Shown here piece after piece: positions 1 to 11,677 of a DNA stretch of 64,000 nucleotides. The notes under the pieces are model-generated. The model was given only the letters and a program-made list of their open reading frames with translations. It had not been told where the DNA came from and did no database searches. Source of the DNA: Pseudomonas sp. Irchel s3h14. GTDB taxonomy: Bacteria > Pseudomonadota > Gammaproteobacteria > Pseudomonadales > Pseudomonadaceae. Made by a program: the position numbers and the translations under genes. Within the stretch, counting starts at the first letter, position 1. Each line of letters begins with the position of its first letter. Location of the stretch: positions 186,001-250,000 of the forward strand of contig NZ_FYDJ01000002.1 in NCBI RefSeq assembly GCF_900187425.1. Direction: 5' to 3'.

Positions 1-19
1 GGGCGGCGGTGCGACGATT

Positions 20-40
20 CGACTTGCTCGCGAAGGGGCC
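20..40. repeat. Edge of a REP element
   Basis: The string cttgctcgcgaag matches the outer half of the REP units seen at 47.0 and 58.0 kb. The rest lies outside the window or is degenerate. It sits just downstream of the chemoreceptor stop codon. Confidence 0.4.
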
Positions 41-55
41 AGACCAGAAAACCGA

Positions 56-1990
56 TCAGGCCCTGAACTGCCCCAAACTCGCCTTCAACTGCGCCGCCAA
101 GCCATCCAGCACCTTGCCGCTGGCCGTGGTTTCCACCACCGCTTGAGCCGCTTTCTCAGCCTGCGCATGAATGGTTTCAACCCGACCGCGCACCGCTTGC
201 GCGCCTTGCGCCTGATGCGCCGCTGCCTGCGTTGCCAGACCTATCGCCGCATGCACTTGCTCGACCGACGCCTGCACCGACTGCTGCAACCGCGCACTGT
301 CACGCAGCACCAGCAAACCTTCACTGGCCTGACGCCCGGCCTGACCGATCGCGGCCACCGCCTCACGCGCACCTTGCTGCAAAGCAACGATGTGCGCCTG
401 AATGTCGCCGGTAGAGCTTTGCGTCTTGCTCGCCAGCGCCCGCACTTCATCGGCCACCACAGCAAACCCGCGACCGGTCTCACCCGCACGCGCCGCTTCG
501 ATGGCCGCGTTCAGCGCCAGCAGGTTGGTCTGCTCGGCGATCCCGTGAATCACCGTCAGCACCACTTCAATCTGCTCACTCTGCTGCGCCAGCCGCTCAA
601 TGACTTTCGCCCCGGTATCGACCTGCCCGGCCAACGCCTCGATCAGGCTGCCGACTTTCGCCGACGTCCGCGTGTTTTCATCCGTGGCCGAACGAATGTC
701 CACCACTTGCTGCAAGGCAGCCTGCATGGCATGACTTTCAGACTGGGCTTCGTCAGCCATTTGCGACAACGCCCGCAGGCTCTCGGCCACTTCATCACGT
801 TGCATGCCCGCTGCTTTATCGGCCCCGGCATTACGTAAAGTCATGGCGCCGATTTCCACGCCAGTGCGTTGAGCCACATCGCCCGCTTCACGCACGATCG
901 GCTGCAACTTATCCACAAAGCGATTGACCGCCGAGGCCATGTCGCCGATTTCGTCCTTGCTGTTGATCTGCACGCGCTTGGTCAGATCGCCCTCGCCCGC
1001 CGCCAGGTCGTCCATGGCAGCAATGAGCAATTTCAAGCGATTGACCACCCGACGACCCAACACCACCGCGAGCAACAGCAGCACACCGCACCCTACCAGC
1101 GCCAGGCCCATGCCGATGCGCCAGCGCAAAGTGCCCGCCGCTTCCTGAACAGTGCTGGTGGTGTTGGCTTGCATTTCAGAGGCCGTGGATTGCGCCGACT
1201 GCAAGCGCGCACCCATCGCGGCTGCGCTATCAGCTGCGGCGCCCTTGAGGCTGTCGCCCACCAATTGATCGCTGCTGGCGATCAGCGCCGAGAAGCGTTT
1301 GTCCAGGGCCGCCAGATCGGTTTCCACCGAGGCGGTCGAGACGCCCATCAAGACCTTGCCGATTTCCACGCCGTTAGGATTGATCGAGGCCTCCAGGTAA
1401 TAGACCGATGGATCGTTCTTCGCCGCATCCAGAACCTTGTCCAGCGCCCGTTCGCCCTGGCCTTTTTCCAGAAGGGCTTTGTTGATCGGGTTTTCCCGGT
1501 TGAGGTAGCGCGTCAGATGCTGCCCCGTCGCGTCGTCGTAGACCACGAACAGCACGTTGGGATTACGCTGAGCCCGGCGGGCGAATTCGGACAGGGTTGG
1601 AACGTCGCTGTCCCACATGGCGCGAGGTGCGACCGAAGCCAGAAGCTGCGCCATATCGTTGGCGGAGTCCTTCAGATCCTTCTCCAGCGTCGCACGCAGT
1701 TGTGCCTGCTCGTCCTTCAATCGCGAGGACAAGCCCGCCGTAAGGCGCTGACGAGTACTGGTGGAGAGGCTGTCGAGGCTCGACGTGACTTCACGCCCCG
1801 CTTGCTCCAACTCACCGGAAAGTTTTTGACTGTCGGCACCCAGGCGCACACCCAGATCGGCTTCCAGTGCGGTCACTGTGCTCCGAGTCAGGGCGACAGC
1901 CACCAGCACCTGCACCAACAGTGCGATACCAAGGGTAACGAACACAGGCCGTAATAGACGGCTTTGTAACAGTGAGAGAACGGCCGACAC
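56..1990 (-). CDS. Methyl-accepting chemotaxis protein
   Basis: Transmembrane chemoreceptor that signals to CheA/CheW. The 644-residue protein has a first membrane helix near residues 15-35, a periplasmic sensor region of about 255 residues, a second helix near 291-313, a HAMP domain (about 313-367) and a cytoplasmic signalling domain. The highly conserved hairpin tip ([19 protein letters not shown], near 486-504) is intact. The sensor region contains a segment (about 120-220, with [11 protein letters not shown]) resembling a single-Cache-like or DUF-type periplasmic domain, so the ligand cannot be named. There is no C-terminal CheR-docking pentapeptide. The gene is monocistronic and is not part of the conserved purA block, so it is probably lineage-specific. 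Confidence 0.95.
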   Translation of the reverse strand: MSAVLSLLQSRLLRPVFVTLGIALLVQVLVAVALTRSTVTALEADLGVRLGADSQKLSGELEQAGREVTSSLDSLSTSTRQRLTAGLSSRLKDEQAQLRATLEKDLKDSANDMAQLLASVAPRAMWDSDVPTLSEFARRAQRNPNVLFVVYDDATGQHLTRYLNRENPINKALLEKGQGERALDKVLDAAKNDPSVYYLEASINPNGVEIGKVLMGVSTASVETDLAALDKRFSALIASSDQLVGDSLKGAAADSAAAMGARLQSAQSTASEMQANTTSTVQEAAGTLRWRIGMGLALVGCGVLLLLAVVLGRRVVNRLKLLIAAMDDLAAGEGDLTKRVQINSKDEIGDMASAVNRFVDKLQPIVREAGDVAQRTGVEIGAMTLRNAGADKAAGMQRDEVAESLRALSQMADEAQSESHAMQAALQQVVDIRSATDENTRTSAKVGSLIEALAGQVDTGAKVIERLAQQSEQIEVVLTVIHGIAEQTNLLALNAAIEAARAGETGRGFAVVADEVRALASKTQSSTGDIQAHIVALQQGAREAVAAIGQAGRQASEGLLVLRDSARLQQSVQASVEQVHAAIGLATQAAAHQAQGAQAVRGRVETIHAQAEKAAQAVVETTASGKVLDGLAAQLKASLGQFRA

Positions 1991-2093
1991 TTAGAATCCC
2001 TCTGCTTTAACGCCATTAAATTGATGGCACGCTAGAAGCGATGCGCTTAATGAAGTTCACAGCAAGGGTCGTGCCGTCCGACAGGCAGAAACG

Positions 2094-2121
2094 ACAAAGG
2101 CCCCAATTAAGGGGCCTTTGT
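2094..2121 (-). terminator. Rho-independent terminator of purA
   Basis: A perfect 11-bp inverted repeat (acaaaggcccc and ggggcctttgt, 6-nt loop) lies 19 bp beyond the purA stop. A T-run on the plus side means it could also work in the other direction. Confidence 0.85.
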
Positions 2122-2140
2122 GTTTTACATCAACGACTTA

Positions 2141-3484
<1,344 letters not shown>

Positions 3485-4672
3485 TCAAGAAGCCAGTGGC
3501 GATACTTGCCAAAGCCCGTTCTGCTGAATCAATTGCCGGTCGCAGTCCGCTTCACGGGCGGCGGCCAAAGGTTGCCCAGGCAACGCCTGAACGACACGCT
3601 GACCCTCACTGCGCAACTGGCAAACCTGCTGCCAGAGTGCCGCATCCGTACTGTCAGGCATCCAGATACCGCCAGACGGTAACTCGATCTCAGCACGCCC
3701 CAGGGTCACCAGGGTTTTCAAATCGGTAGAGAAGCCGGTTGCCGGACGGGCACGACCGAAGTCGGCACCGATGTCGTCGTAACGACCGCCCTGAGCAATG
3801 GACTGGCCAACACCCGGTACGAACACCGCAAACACCACACCGGTGTGGTAGTGGTAGCCGCGCAACTCGCCCAGGTCGAAATACAACGGCAACTCAGGGA
3901 AACGCGTGGACAGACGCTCGGCAATCGCCAGCAAGTCGTCCAGAGCGGCCAATACCGGCGCTGGCGCATTCGCCAGACGCTCGCGGGCAGCGCTCAATAC
4001 TTCACGGCCGCCACACAGGTCGACCAACGCCCGCAACATGCCCGACAGATCGGCAGGCAAGCCTTCGGTCAACGTAATGACCTCGTCGATGGCCTTACGT
4101 TGCAACGCATCGAACAACTGCTGTTCAACTTCACCGGACAAACCGGCGGCGCGAGCCAGGCCGCGGTAGATACCCACATGACCGAGGTCCATGTGCACAT
4201 CCGGCACATCGGCCAGTTGCAGCATAGCCAACATCAGGCTGATGACTTCCACGTCGCTGCTCGGGCTGGCATCGCCGTACAACTCGGCACCCAGCTGGAT
4301 CGGGCTGCGCGAGGACGACAAGGCGCGCGGCTGAGCGTGCAGCACGCTACCGGCATAGCACAGACGGCTCGGGCCTTCGCGACGCAAGGTGTGCGCATCG
4401 ATGCGCGCCACTTGCGGCGTGATGTCAGCACGGAAACCCATCTGCCGGCCCGATTGCGGGTCGATGACCTTGAAGGTACGCAGATCAAGGTCCTGGCCCG
4501 CGCCGGTCAGCAGGGATTCCAGGTACTCGATATGGGGAGTCACGACAAACTCGTAACCCCAGCTCTGGAACAGATCCAACACCTGACGACGCGCGACTTC
4601 AATGCGCGCCGCTTCTGGTGGCAGTACTTCTTCGATGCCATCTGGCAGCAGCCAGCGGTCTACCGTTGCCAT
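3485..4672 (-). CDS. hisZ: ATP phosphoribosyltransferase regulatory subunit
   Basis: HisZ is a catalytically inactive histidyl-tRNA synthetase paralogue. It assembles with the short form of HisG, the first enzyme of histidine synthesis, and makes it sensitive to histidine. The 395-residue product has the class II synthetase-like core (residues about 10-320: [46 protein letters not shown]) and lacks the C-terminal anticodon-binding domain of true HisS. It precedes purA. The 316-bp gap upstream to hflC contains the hflC terminator, so hisZ-purA must have its own promoter there. Confidence 0.95.
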   Translation of the reverse strand: MATVDRWLLPDGIEEVLPPEAARIEVARRQVLDLFQSWGYEFVVTPHIEYLESLLTGAGQDLDLRTFKVIDPQSGRQMGFRADITPQVARIDAHTLRREGPSRLCYAGSVLHAQPRALSSSRSPIQLGAELYGDASPSSDVEVISLMLAMLQLADVPDVHMDLGHVGIYRGLARAAGLSGEVEQQLFDALQRKAIDEVITLTEGLPADLSGMLRALVDLCGGREVLSAARERLANAPAPVLAALDDLLAIAERLSTRFPELPLYFDLGELRGYHYHTGVVFAVFVPGVGQSIAQGGRYDDIGADFGRARPATGFSTDLKTLVTLGRAEIELPSGGIWMPDSTDAALWQQVCQLRSEGQRVVQALPGQPLAAAREADCDRQLIQQNGLWQVSPLAS

Positions 4673-4988
4673 TACGCCATTCCCCTATGATCCGGGCGGC
4701 AAGCCTTTGGGCGAGCCTTGAGTGAAGCAGAAAATGATCGGCTCATGTGCAAACCACGCGCATGAACAACGCGGCGAAAAGCCTGAAATCGGCTTCACCA
4801 ACCACTTTCCTCGAAAAACCTGTCGAGTCATTCAACTCGGACGCCTGCATAAAAAACAGCAATCAAACGTGCAGACGCAAAAAAGCCGGGAATTTCCCGG
4901 CTGCCGCATCATACACACGTTTTCCCAAAGGATCACCCCGCCCGAGGTGTTAGCCGTCAGGCGGGGGATGATTCAGGTCAACGTCGTA
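4673..4988. other. Gap between hflC and hisZ, no gene
   Basis: The gap holds the hflC terminator (4879-4904) and presumably the hisZ-purA promoter. No small reading frame resembling the DUF2065/YjeT membrane protein that commonly follows hflC in gammaproteobacteria was found: the terminator lies in the middle of where it would be. Confidence 0.6.
4879..4904 (-). terminator. Rho-independent terminator of hflX-hflK-hflC
   Basis: The inverted repeat agccggga / tcccggct is preceded on the plus strand by an A-run, giving a stem followed by a U-tract on the minus strand. It lies 85 bp after the hflC stop. Confidence 0.85.
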
Positions 4989-5858
4989 TCAAGGCTTGGC
5001 TTTTTCCAGGTAACGGAAGAAGTCGCTGCTTGGGTCCAGGACCATGACGTCGGATTTGTTCGCGAAGCTTTCACGGTAGGCACGCAGGCTACGGTAGAAA
5101 CCGTAGAACTCCTGATCCTGGCCGTAGGCCTTGGAGTAAATCGCAGCAGCCTGGGCGTCACCATCACCGCGAACCTCTTCGGATTCACGATAGGCTTCAG
5201 CCAGCAACACGCGGCGTTGACGATCAGCGTCGGCACGAATGCCTTCTGACAGTTCGTTACCCTTGGCGCGGTGCTCGCGAGCTTCACGCTCACGCTCGGA
5301 ACTCATGCGCTCGAACACGCTGCGGTTCACTTCTTTCGGCAGATCGATGGCCTTGACCCGAACATCGACAACTTCGATGCCCAGCTCTTTTTCCGCCATC
5401 TTGTTCAGCGAAGCCGTGATATCGGTCATCAGCGCATCGCGCTCACCGGAAACCACTTCGTGCAGCGTGCGCTTACCAAACTGGTCACGCAGGCCCGATT
5501 CCAGACGACGGGAAAGACGTTCGTCAGCAATCTGCTTGAGGCCGGAAGTCGCGGTGTAGAAGCGCTCGGCATCTTTCACGCGCCACTTGGCGTAGGCATC
5601 GACCATGACGGCTTTCTTTTCCAGCGTCAGGAAGCGTTGTGTCGGTGCATCCAGCGTCATCAGGCGTGCGTCGAATTTGCGCACCTGGTTAACGTAAGGC
5701 ACTTTCACATGCAGACCTGGCTGAACATCAGCCTGGACCACGCGACCGAACTGCAGCAGCACCGCACGCTCGGTCTGAGCCACGATGTAGAAGCAGTTCC
5801 AGGCAGCGATCGCCACGACGACGCCGACAATAAGGGCGATCAGCGATTTATTGCTCAT
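4989..5858 (-). CDS. hflC: Protease modulator HflC
   Basis: SPFH/band-7 protein, anchored by one N-terminal helix (residues about 5-25) and facing the periplasm. With HflK it forms the cage around the FtsH protease and tunes its activity on membrane proteins. The 289-residue length, the N-terminal anchor (SLIALIVGVVVAIAAWNCF) and the band-7 core with AEAYRESEEVRGDGDAQAA are typical. Its ATG overlaps the hflK stop by one base (TGATG), so translation is coupled and the two subunits are made together. Confidence 0.97.
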   Translation of the reverse strand: MSNKSLIALIVGVVVAIAAWNCFYIVAQTERAVLLQFGRVVQADVQPGLHVKVPYVNQVRKFDARLMTLDAPTQRFLTLEKKAVMVDAYAKWRVKDAERFYTATSGLKQIADERLSRRLESGLRDQFGKRTLHEVVSGERDALMTDITASLNKMAEKELGIEVVDVRVKAIDLPKEVNRSVFERMSSEREREAREHRAKGNELSEGIRADADRQRRVLLAEAYRESEEVRGDGDAQAAAIYSKAYGQDQEFYGFYRSLRAYRESFANKSDVMVLDPSSDFFRYLEKAKP

Positions 5859-7030
5859 CAGCGACTCTCCCTGGTACGTGCTGGCTGTTGCTGCAGATCG
5901 GCTGCCGCACGCGCATTCGCTTCATTGCTGGTGGCTGCCGCACCGGTCACCGAAGTGCTGGTGCTGCGACCACTTTCGACCATTTTATCCAGCGGCAAGT
6001 ACAGCAGATTGCTCTGGCCATTCTTGTTGCCGGTCACGAGAACCTTGCTGGTGTTGCTGAAGACTTCCTGCATGGTGTCCAGGTACAGACGCTCACGGGT
6101 GACTTCAGGTGCCTTGCGGTACTCGGCCACCAGTTTGGTGAAGCGATCGGCCTCACCCTTGGCTCGCGAGACGGTTTCGTCACGGTAACCATTGGCATCT
6201 TCGATGATGCGCTGAGCCTGACCACGGGCTTCCGGCACGACGCCGTTGGCGTAGGTTTCAGCCTGGTTGCGCGAACGCTGCTCGTCTTCACGGGCGCGGA
6301 TCACGTCATCGAAGGCTTCCTGCACTTCACGCGGTGCGGCTGCGCTCTGTACGTTGACCTGGGTGACGGTGATGCCGGTGCGATAGGTATCCATGAAGCG
6401 TTGCAGACGCTCCTTGATTTCGCTGGCCATCAATTCACGACCTTCGGTCAGCACCTGGTCCATCGCGGTGGAACCCACCACGTGGCGCAAGGCACTTTCG
6501 GTCGCGTGCTGAAGGCTGATTTCCGGCTGATCAACGCTCAGCACGAAGTCCTGCAGGTTGCTGATCTTGTACTGCACGGTCAGCGGCACTTCGACGATGT
6601 TTTCGTCTTCAGTGAGCATTTGACCCTGCTTGGTATAGGCACGCTCACGCGTGACGTTTTCCAGGTACTTGCGATCAAGCGGCGGGAAATAGATGTTCAG
6701 ACCCGGGCCGACAGTTTCGTAGTACTTGCCGAAGCGCAGCACCACGGCTTGCTCCTGCTCGTCGACTACATAGACCGCGCTGTACAGCCATACGGCCGCC
6801 AACACGACCAGGCCGATGCCGAGCAGACCGCCGAAGCCGCTACTCCTGCCCGAACCGCCACCGTCATCACCGCGTTTCTTACCACCACCGAACAACCCGT
6901 TCAGGCTTTCCTGCAGCTTTCGGAAGGCCTCGTCGAGATCCGGTGGTCCCTTGCGGTCGCCGTTATTGCGGCGTTTGCCACCCCAAGGATCCTGATTATT
7001 CGAGTTGCCACCCGGCTCATTCCAAGCCAT
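5858..7030 (-). CDS. hflK: FtsH protease activity modulator HflK
   Basis: Partner of HflC in the membrane cage around FtsH. The 390-residue protein has a Gly/Asn-rich cytosolic N-terminus (WNEPGGNSNNQDPWGGK), a single transmembrane helix near residues 70-92 and a band-7 domain with the conserved Ala/Glu-rich coiled region. The start at 7030 is chosen because GGAG lies just upstream of MAWNEP. The longer reading frame adds 12 unsupported residues. Members of the operon upstream are hflX and hfq. Confidence 0.97.
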   Translation of the reverse strand: MAWNEPGGNSNNQDPWGGKRRNNGDRKGPPDLDEAFRKLQESLNGLFGGGKKRGDDGGGSGRSSGFGGLLGIGLVVLAAVWLYSAVYVVDEQEQAVVLRFGKYYETVGPGLNIYFPPLDRKYLENVTRERAYTKQGQMLTEDENIVEVPLTVQYKISNLQDFVLSVDQPEISLQHATESALRHVVGSTAMDQVLTEGRELMASEIKERLQRFMDTYRTGITVTQVNVQSAAAPREVQEAFDDVIRAREDEQRSRNQAETYANGVVPEARGQAQRIIEDANGYRDETVSRAKGEADRFTKLVAEYRKAPEVTRERLYLDTMQEVFSNTSKVLVTGNKNGQSNLLYLPLDKMVESGRSTSTSVTGAAATSNEANARAAADLQQQPARTRESR

Positions 7031-7126
7031 AGCGCTCTCCATCTGATAAAGCAAAGACGCACCCACGGCGCGCCGACCAATGCTACAGAATGCCTGTCAC
7101 CGCGGCACAACCGCTTTTTCAGGCTT

Positions 7127-8428
7127 TTATTGCAAAGTGTGTTGTTCGATGAACTCTGTCGGCACAACGCCTTCACGGCTGACCAGCCGATTGAGCTCCG
7201 AGCGCGGCAATCGAACGGCCAGCAAGCTGACACCTTCTTCGTCGTGTTCTTCTTTCTGCACCGCTCCGAGCTCGAAAAACTGCGCACGCAGTCGAGCGAA
7301 TCGTTGCGGCAAACGCAAGGTACCGATAAACAACTCACTGCCCAGCAACTCGGCAATGGCTTGCTCAAGCAATTCCAGACCACTGCCATCACGCGCCGAC
7401 AGCCAGACCCGTTGAGGCTTACCGTTTTCGTCGCGCTGGATTTGTGGCTCAACGCCTTCAAGCAAATCGAGTTTGTTATAGACCTCGAGGATCGGCAAGT
7501 CCTGAGCACCAATCTCGCCCAGCACCACCATCACCTGCTCGATCTGCAACATGCGATCCGGTTCGGCCGCATCGATCACGTGCAACAGCAGGTCGGAGTT
7601 GCTCGACTCTTCGAGGGTAGACCGAAATGCCTCGACCAGCTTGTGGGGCAAGTGGCGAATGAAACCCACCGTGTCAGCCAGGACAATCGGCCCCAGGTCG
7701 TCCAGTTCCAGACGGCGCAAGGTCGGGTCCAGCGTGGCAAACAACTGGTCAGCCGCGTACACGTCGGATTTCGTCACGTTATTGAAGAGCGTGGATTTAC
7801 CGGCGTTGGTATACCCCACCAAAGACACGGTAGGGATATCCGCACGCATACGGCCGCGTCGCGACTGTTCGCGCTGGCTGCGCACTTTTTCCAGCCGGCC
7901 TTTGATCTGTCGCAGGCGAACCCGCAGCAAGCGACGGTCGGTCTCCAGCTGGGTTTCACCCGGGCCACGCATGCCGATACCGCCACCTTGGCGTTCAAGG
8001 TGAGTCCAGCCACGAACCAGCCGGGTGCTCATGTGGTCAAGCTGGGCCAGTTCTACCTGGAGCTTGCCTTCATGGGTACGGGCGCGCTGGGCGAAAATAT
8101 CGAGAATCAGACCGGTGCGGTCGATCACGCGACACTCGAAAACACGTTCGAGGTTACGTTCCTGACTGGGCGTGAGGATGTGATTGAAAATCACCAGATC
8201 GGCCTCTTCGGCCTTGACCAGGTCGCGCAGTTCCTCGACCTTGCCACTGCCAATGAGGAATTTGGCGGTTGGCCGATGACGCGGCACGTTAAAAAACGCA
8301 ACGGTCTCGGCGCCCGCCGAATTAGCCAGTTCCTGAAACTCCTGCGGATCTTCGCGCGCCTCAGGGTCCTGTCCATCCAAGTGAACGAGGATCACTCGCT
8401 CACCACCACCGTGGCGCTCAAAGAACAA
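7127..8428 (-). CDS. hflX: Ribosome-associated GTPase HflX
   Basis: HflX splits stalled or stress-damaged 70S ribosomes. The 433-residue protein has the glycine-rich N-terminal domain (GSGKVEEL), the linker GMRGPGETQLETDRR and the G domain with G1 GYTNAGKST, G3 DTVGF and G4 NKLD. The start codon is TTG, positioned 6 nt after an AGGAG that lies next to the hfq stop. This fits the usual Pseudomonas N-terminus FFERHGGGERV. Co-transcribed with hfq. Confidence 0.97.
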   Translation of the reverse strand: MFFERHGGGERVILVHLDGQDPEAREDPQEFQELANSAGAETVAFFNVPRHRPTAKFLIGSGKVEELRDLVKAEEADLVIFNHILTPSQERNLERVFECRVIDRTGLILDIFAQRARTHEGKLQVELAQLDHMSTRLVRGWTHLERQGGGIGMRGPGETQLETDRRLLRVRLRQIKGRLEKVRSQREQSRRGRMRADIPTVSLVGYTNAGKSTLFNNVTKSDVYAADQLFATLDPTLRRLELDDLGPIVLADTVGFIRHLPHKLVEAFRSTLEESSNSDLLLHVIDAAEPDRMLQIEQVMVVLGEIGAQDLPILEVYNKLDLLEGVEPQIQRDENGKPQRVWLSARDGSGLELLEQAIAELLGSELFIGTLRLPQRFARLRAQFFELGAVQKEEHDEEGVSLLAVRLPRSELNRLVSREGVVPTEFIEQHTLQ

Positions 8429-8440
8429 AGGAGACTCCTA

Positions 8441-8701
8441 TCAGGCGTTACCTGGCTCAGCGTCACCTGCTTCGGATTCGGTTGCGCTAGGCAGACGAAT
8501 TGGACGAACCGGCACCACTGTAGAGATAGCGTGTTTGTAAACCATCTGGCTGACGGTGTTTTTCAGCAGGATAACGAACTGGTCGAAAGACTCGATCGTA
8601 CCTTGCAGTTTGATCCCGTTGACCAGGTAGATGGAAACCCCCACTTTCTCTTTACGTAAAGTATTCAAGTAAGGGTCTTGTAGCGAATGCCCTTTTGACA
8701 T
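8441..8701 (-). CDS. hfq: RNA chaperone Hfq
   Basis: Hexameric Sm-like protein that pairs small RNAs with mRNAs and, in Pseudomonas, acts with Crc in catabolite repression. The 86 residues contain the Sm1 motif ([11 protein letters not shown] region) and the Sm2 motif YKHAIST, with a short acidic C-terminus. The start at [13 protein letters not shown] is family-standard. It follows miaA after a 94-bp gap that is likely to contain a promoter. Confidence 0.99.
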   Translation of the reverse strand: MSKGHSLQDPYLNTLRKEKVGVSIYLVNGIKLQGTIESFDQFVILLKNTVSQMVYKHAISTVVPVRPIRLPSATESEAGDAEPGNA

Positions 8702-8795
8702 GTGCCGCACTCCTTTAAGGATTCAATATAAAAAATAGGTAAACAGATGGCTTGTGGCCGTCAGACCCCCAAGGATAGACGGCAATTGCAAGGAC

Positions 8796-9767
8796 TCAGC
8801 TCAATATGGAGATGGTCCCCAGGTATTTCAAGGCGCGCGGCAGATTGTCGCAATCCAGGCTGTCCAACCAGTGTAAATCAGCCCAACTGCGCAGCCAGGT
8901 GAACTGGCGCTTCGCCAATTGGCGCGTGGCAATGATTCCACGCTCCTGCATCTCGGCTTGCGTCAGCTTGCCATCCAGGTAGTCCCAGACTTGTCGGTAG
9001 CCTACTGCACGTATAGACGGCAACCCGGCATGCAGGTCACTTCGCTTACGCAGGGCTACGACCTCGTCAATGAATCCCTGTTCCAACATTAAAGTGAATC
9101 TTTGTTTAATTCGCTCATGCAGTACCTGGCGATTTGCCGGAGCAATGGCCAAGTTCGCGACAGTATAGGGCAATTGTTGCAGTCCCGAAGCGGCTGCTTC
9201 AGTACTTTGCGCAGATTGTTGCAAGCGTAGCGCAGTCATGCTCTGACCGCTGACGCGATAAACTTCCAGTGCTCGACTGAGGCGCTGAGGATCGTTCGGA
9301 TGTATACGCGCTGCAGATTCCGGATCGATGACCGCCAATTGCTCGTGCAGAGCTTGCCAGCCAAGGCGTGCAGCCTCTTCTTCGATCTGTGCGCGAATGG
9401 CCGGGTCAGCCGCCGGCATGTCTGCCAGACCTTCAATCAAAGCCTTGTAATAGAGCATTGTGCCGCCCACCAGCAGCGGAATTTTGCCCCGCGCGGTGAT
9501 CTCGGCCATGGCTTCGAGGGCATCACGACGGAAATCGGCGGCCGAATAGCTCTCTGCCGGATCAAGAATATCGATCAAACGGTGTGGAAATTCAGCCAGA
9601 AGCTCTTTTGAAGGCTTGGCGGTGCCGATGTCCATGCCACGGTAGACCAGCGCCGAATCGACGCTGATCAGCTCGCAAGGCAGGACTTTGGTGAGTTCGA
9701 TGGCCAGGTCGGTCTTGCCGGCGGCGGTCGGCCCCATCAGGAAAATCGCAGGAGGGAGCTGGTTCAT
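8796..9767 (-). CDS. miaA: tRNA dimethylallyltransferase
   Basis: Adds the dimethylallyl group to A37 of tRNAs reading UNN codons. The P-loop GPTAAGKT, the [16 protein letters not shown] segment and the substrate loop [10 protein letters not shown] are present over 323 residues. The start is set at [10 protein letters not shown] (9767), where ATG overlaps the mutL stop (ATGA). The longer frame would run 25 codons into mutL. Part of the amiB-mutL-miaA-hfq run. Confidence 0.97.
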   Translation of the reverse strand: MNQLPPAIFLMGPTAAGKTDLAIELTKVLPCELISVDSALVYRGMDIGTAKPSKELLAEFPHRLIDILDPAESYSAADFRRDALEAMAEITARGKIPLLVGGTMLYYKALIEGLADMPAADPAIRAQIEEEAARLGWQALHEQLAVIDPESAARIHPNDPQRLSRALEVYRVSGQSMTALRLQQSAQSTEAAASGLQQLPYTVANLAIAPANRQVLHERIKQRFTLMLEQGFIDEVVALRKRSDLHAGLPSIRAVGYRQVWDYLDGKLTQAEMQERGIIATRQLAKRQFTWLRSWADLHWLDSLDCDNLPRALKYLGTISILS

Positions 9768-11677
9768 CAACGACCGCGCAAGAACAGTTTGTCCAGATCG
9801 TCCAGGCCCAATTGGGTCCAGGTCGGTCGGCCATGGTTGCATTGACCGCTGCGTTCGGTGTTTTCCATATCCCGCAGCAGACCGTTCATTTCCGGCAGGG
9901 CCAGACGCCGATTCGCACGAATCGCGCCATGGCAGGCCATGGTGCCGAGCAATTCGTTCAGGTGCGCCTGAATCCGGTCACTGGTGCCGTACTCCATCAG
10001 ATCCGCCAGTACATCACTGACCAATCGATTGGCTTCAGCTTGCTTGAGCAAGGCCGGAATCTGCCGGATGGCCAGGGATTCCGGGCCCAGACGTTGCAAT
10101 TCAAAGCCCAGGCGCTGGAACCACGCGACGTGTTCTTCGGCGCAATCGGCTTCGCGCTGACTGACTGCCAGCGACTCCGGCACCAGAAGCGGCTGACCGC
10201 TCAGGCCTTCGCTGGCCATGGCGATTTTCAGGCGTTCGTACATGATCCGCTCGTGAGCGGCGTGCATGTCCACCAGCACCAGGCCCTGGGCGTTTTCCGA
10301 AAGAATATAAATGCCTTTGAGCTGCGCCAGTGCATAACCCAGCGGCGGAATATCATCCTGCCCGGCCGGTAGCGCGACCGCGTTGGCTTCTGGCAGCGGC
10401 GCAAAAAACTCACGGTAGGCGGCCTGAGCTTCAGCCGCAGGCACACCCGATTGAGGGCGCGGCGAGTACTGATATTGATAACCGGCACCAGCGCCCGAGC
10501 CGGCCGGCGTATTGAACGACGGCTGGGCCTGAGGCTGTTCCAGCAAGGCATTGGCCGCCAGACGCATTTCGCCCTGTGGACCGAACTCGCCAGCATCAAT
10601 GCCGGTCGGTCGAACGATGGCCGTCGCGACAGGCGCGGCCAGATGGTCTTCCGGCCGCACATCGCCCAAGGCGCGGTGCAGGGTGCCATAGAGGAAGTCG
10701 TGAACCATGCGCCCGTCACGGAAACGTACTTCGTGCTTGGTCGGGTGCACGTTGACGTCAACGCCTGCCGGATCGACTTCGAAAAACAGCACGAATGTCG
10801 GGTGCCGACCGTTGAACAGCACGTCGCGATAGGCCTGGCGCACCGCGTGGGCCACCAGTTTGTCGCGTACGGCACGGCCGTTCACAAAGAAATACTGTAA
10901 GTCCGCCTGACTGCGGTTGAACGTCGGCAAGCCGACCCAACCCCACAAATGCAGGCCATTGCGCTCGATCTCGATCGGCAGCGCCTGCTCTAGGAAACCC
11001 GAACCGCAAATTGCCGCCACACGCCGGGCACGGGCCGCGTCGTCATGGGCTTCGTGCAGGCTGAGGATGGTCTTGCCGTTGTGGCGCAGATGGAACGCCA
11101 CGTCGAAGCGCGCCAACGCCAGACGCTTGATCACTTCTTGCAGGTGATCGAATTCGGTTTTTTCGGTCTTGAGAAACTTGCGTCGTGCCGGGGTGTTGAA
11201 GAACAGGTCGCGCACTTCCACCGATGTGCCCACCGGATGGGCCGCTGGTTGCACGCGAGGCGCCATGTCCCGGCCTTCGGTCTCGACCTGCCAGGCCTGA
11301 TCGGCATCACGGGTGCGGGATGTTAGGGTCAGACGCGCCACCGAGCTGATCGAGGCAAGTGCTTCACCGCGAAACCCGAGACTCATGACCTGCTCGAGGT
11401 CCTCCAGATTGCGGATTTTGCTGGTGGCGTGGCGCGCCAGAGCCAGCGGCAGGTCATCGGCCGAAATGCCGCTGCCATCGTCGCGAACCCGCAGCAACTT
11501 GACGCCGCCCTGCTCCACATCGACATCAATGCGCTTGGCGCCGGAGTCGAGGCTGTTTTCCAGCAGCTCCTTGATCACCGAAGCCGGGCGCTCAACCACC
11601 TCACCGGCGGCAATCTGGTTCGCCAGTCGCGGGCTGAGCAGCTCGATGCGAGCCGTGTTGGTCAGCACCTGGTTCAT
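9767..11677 (-). CDS. mutL: DNA mismatch repair protein MutL
   Basis: Homodimeric ATPase that links MutS to strand removal. The 636-residue protein has the GHKL ATPase N-terminus ([23 protein letters not shown]), a Pro/Ala-rich linker around 350-440, and a C-terminal dimerisation domain. The sequence [12 protein letters not shown] fits the D-x-H-A-(X)2-E-(X)4-E metal site of nicking MutL proteins. That agrees with Pseudomonas lacking MutH. Both ends overlap neighbours by ATGA, so the three genes are translationally coupled. Confidence 0.98.
   Translation of the reverse strand: MNQVLTNTARIELLSPRLANQIAAGEVVERPASVIKELLENSLDSGAKRIDVDVEQGGVKLLRVRDDGSGISADDLPLALARHATSKIRNLEDLEQVMSLGFRGEALASISSVARLTLTSRTRDADQAWQVETEGRDMAPRVQPAAHPVGTSVEVRDLFFNTPARRKFLKTEKTEFDHLQEVIKRLALARFDVAFHLRHNGKTILSLHEAHDDAARARRVAAICGSGFLEQALPIEIERNGLHLWGWVGLPTFNRSQADLQYFFVNGRAVRDKLVAHAVRQAYRDVLFNGRHPTFVLFFEVDPAGVDVNVHPTKHEVRFRDGRMVHDFLYGTLHRALGDVRPEDHLAAPVATAIVRPTGIDAGEFGPQGEMRLAANALLEQPQAQPSFNTPAGSGAGAGYQYQYSPRPQSGVPAAEAQAAYREFFAPLPEANAVALPAGQDDIPPLGYALAQLKGIYILSENAQGLVLVDMHAAHERIMYERLKIAMASEGLSGQPLLVPESLAVSQREADCAEEHVAWFQRLGFELQRLGPESLAIRQIPALLKQAEANRLVSDVLADLMEYGTSDRIQAHLNELLGTMACHGAIRANRRLALPEMNGLLRDMENTERSGQCNHGRPTWTQLGLDDLDKLFLRGR

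Noticed and set aside
5888..8659. 923-codon open frame on the plus strand
   Set aside because: It lies wholly opposite hflK, hflX and hfq, whose products are clear. Its composition (rich in His, Gln, Arg) is typical of reverse-strand reading of high-GC genes.
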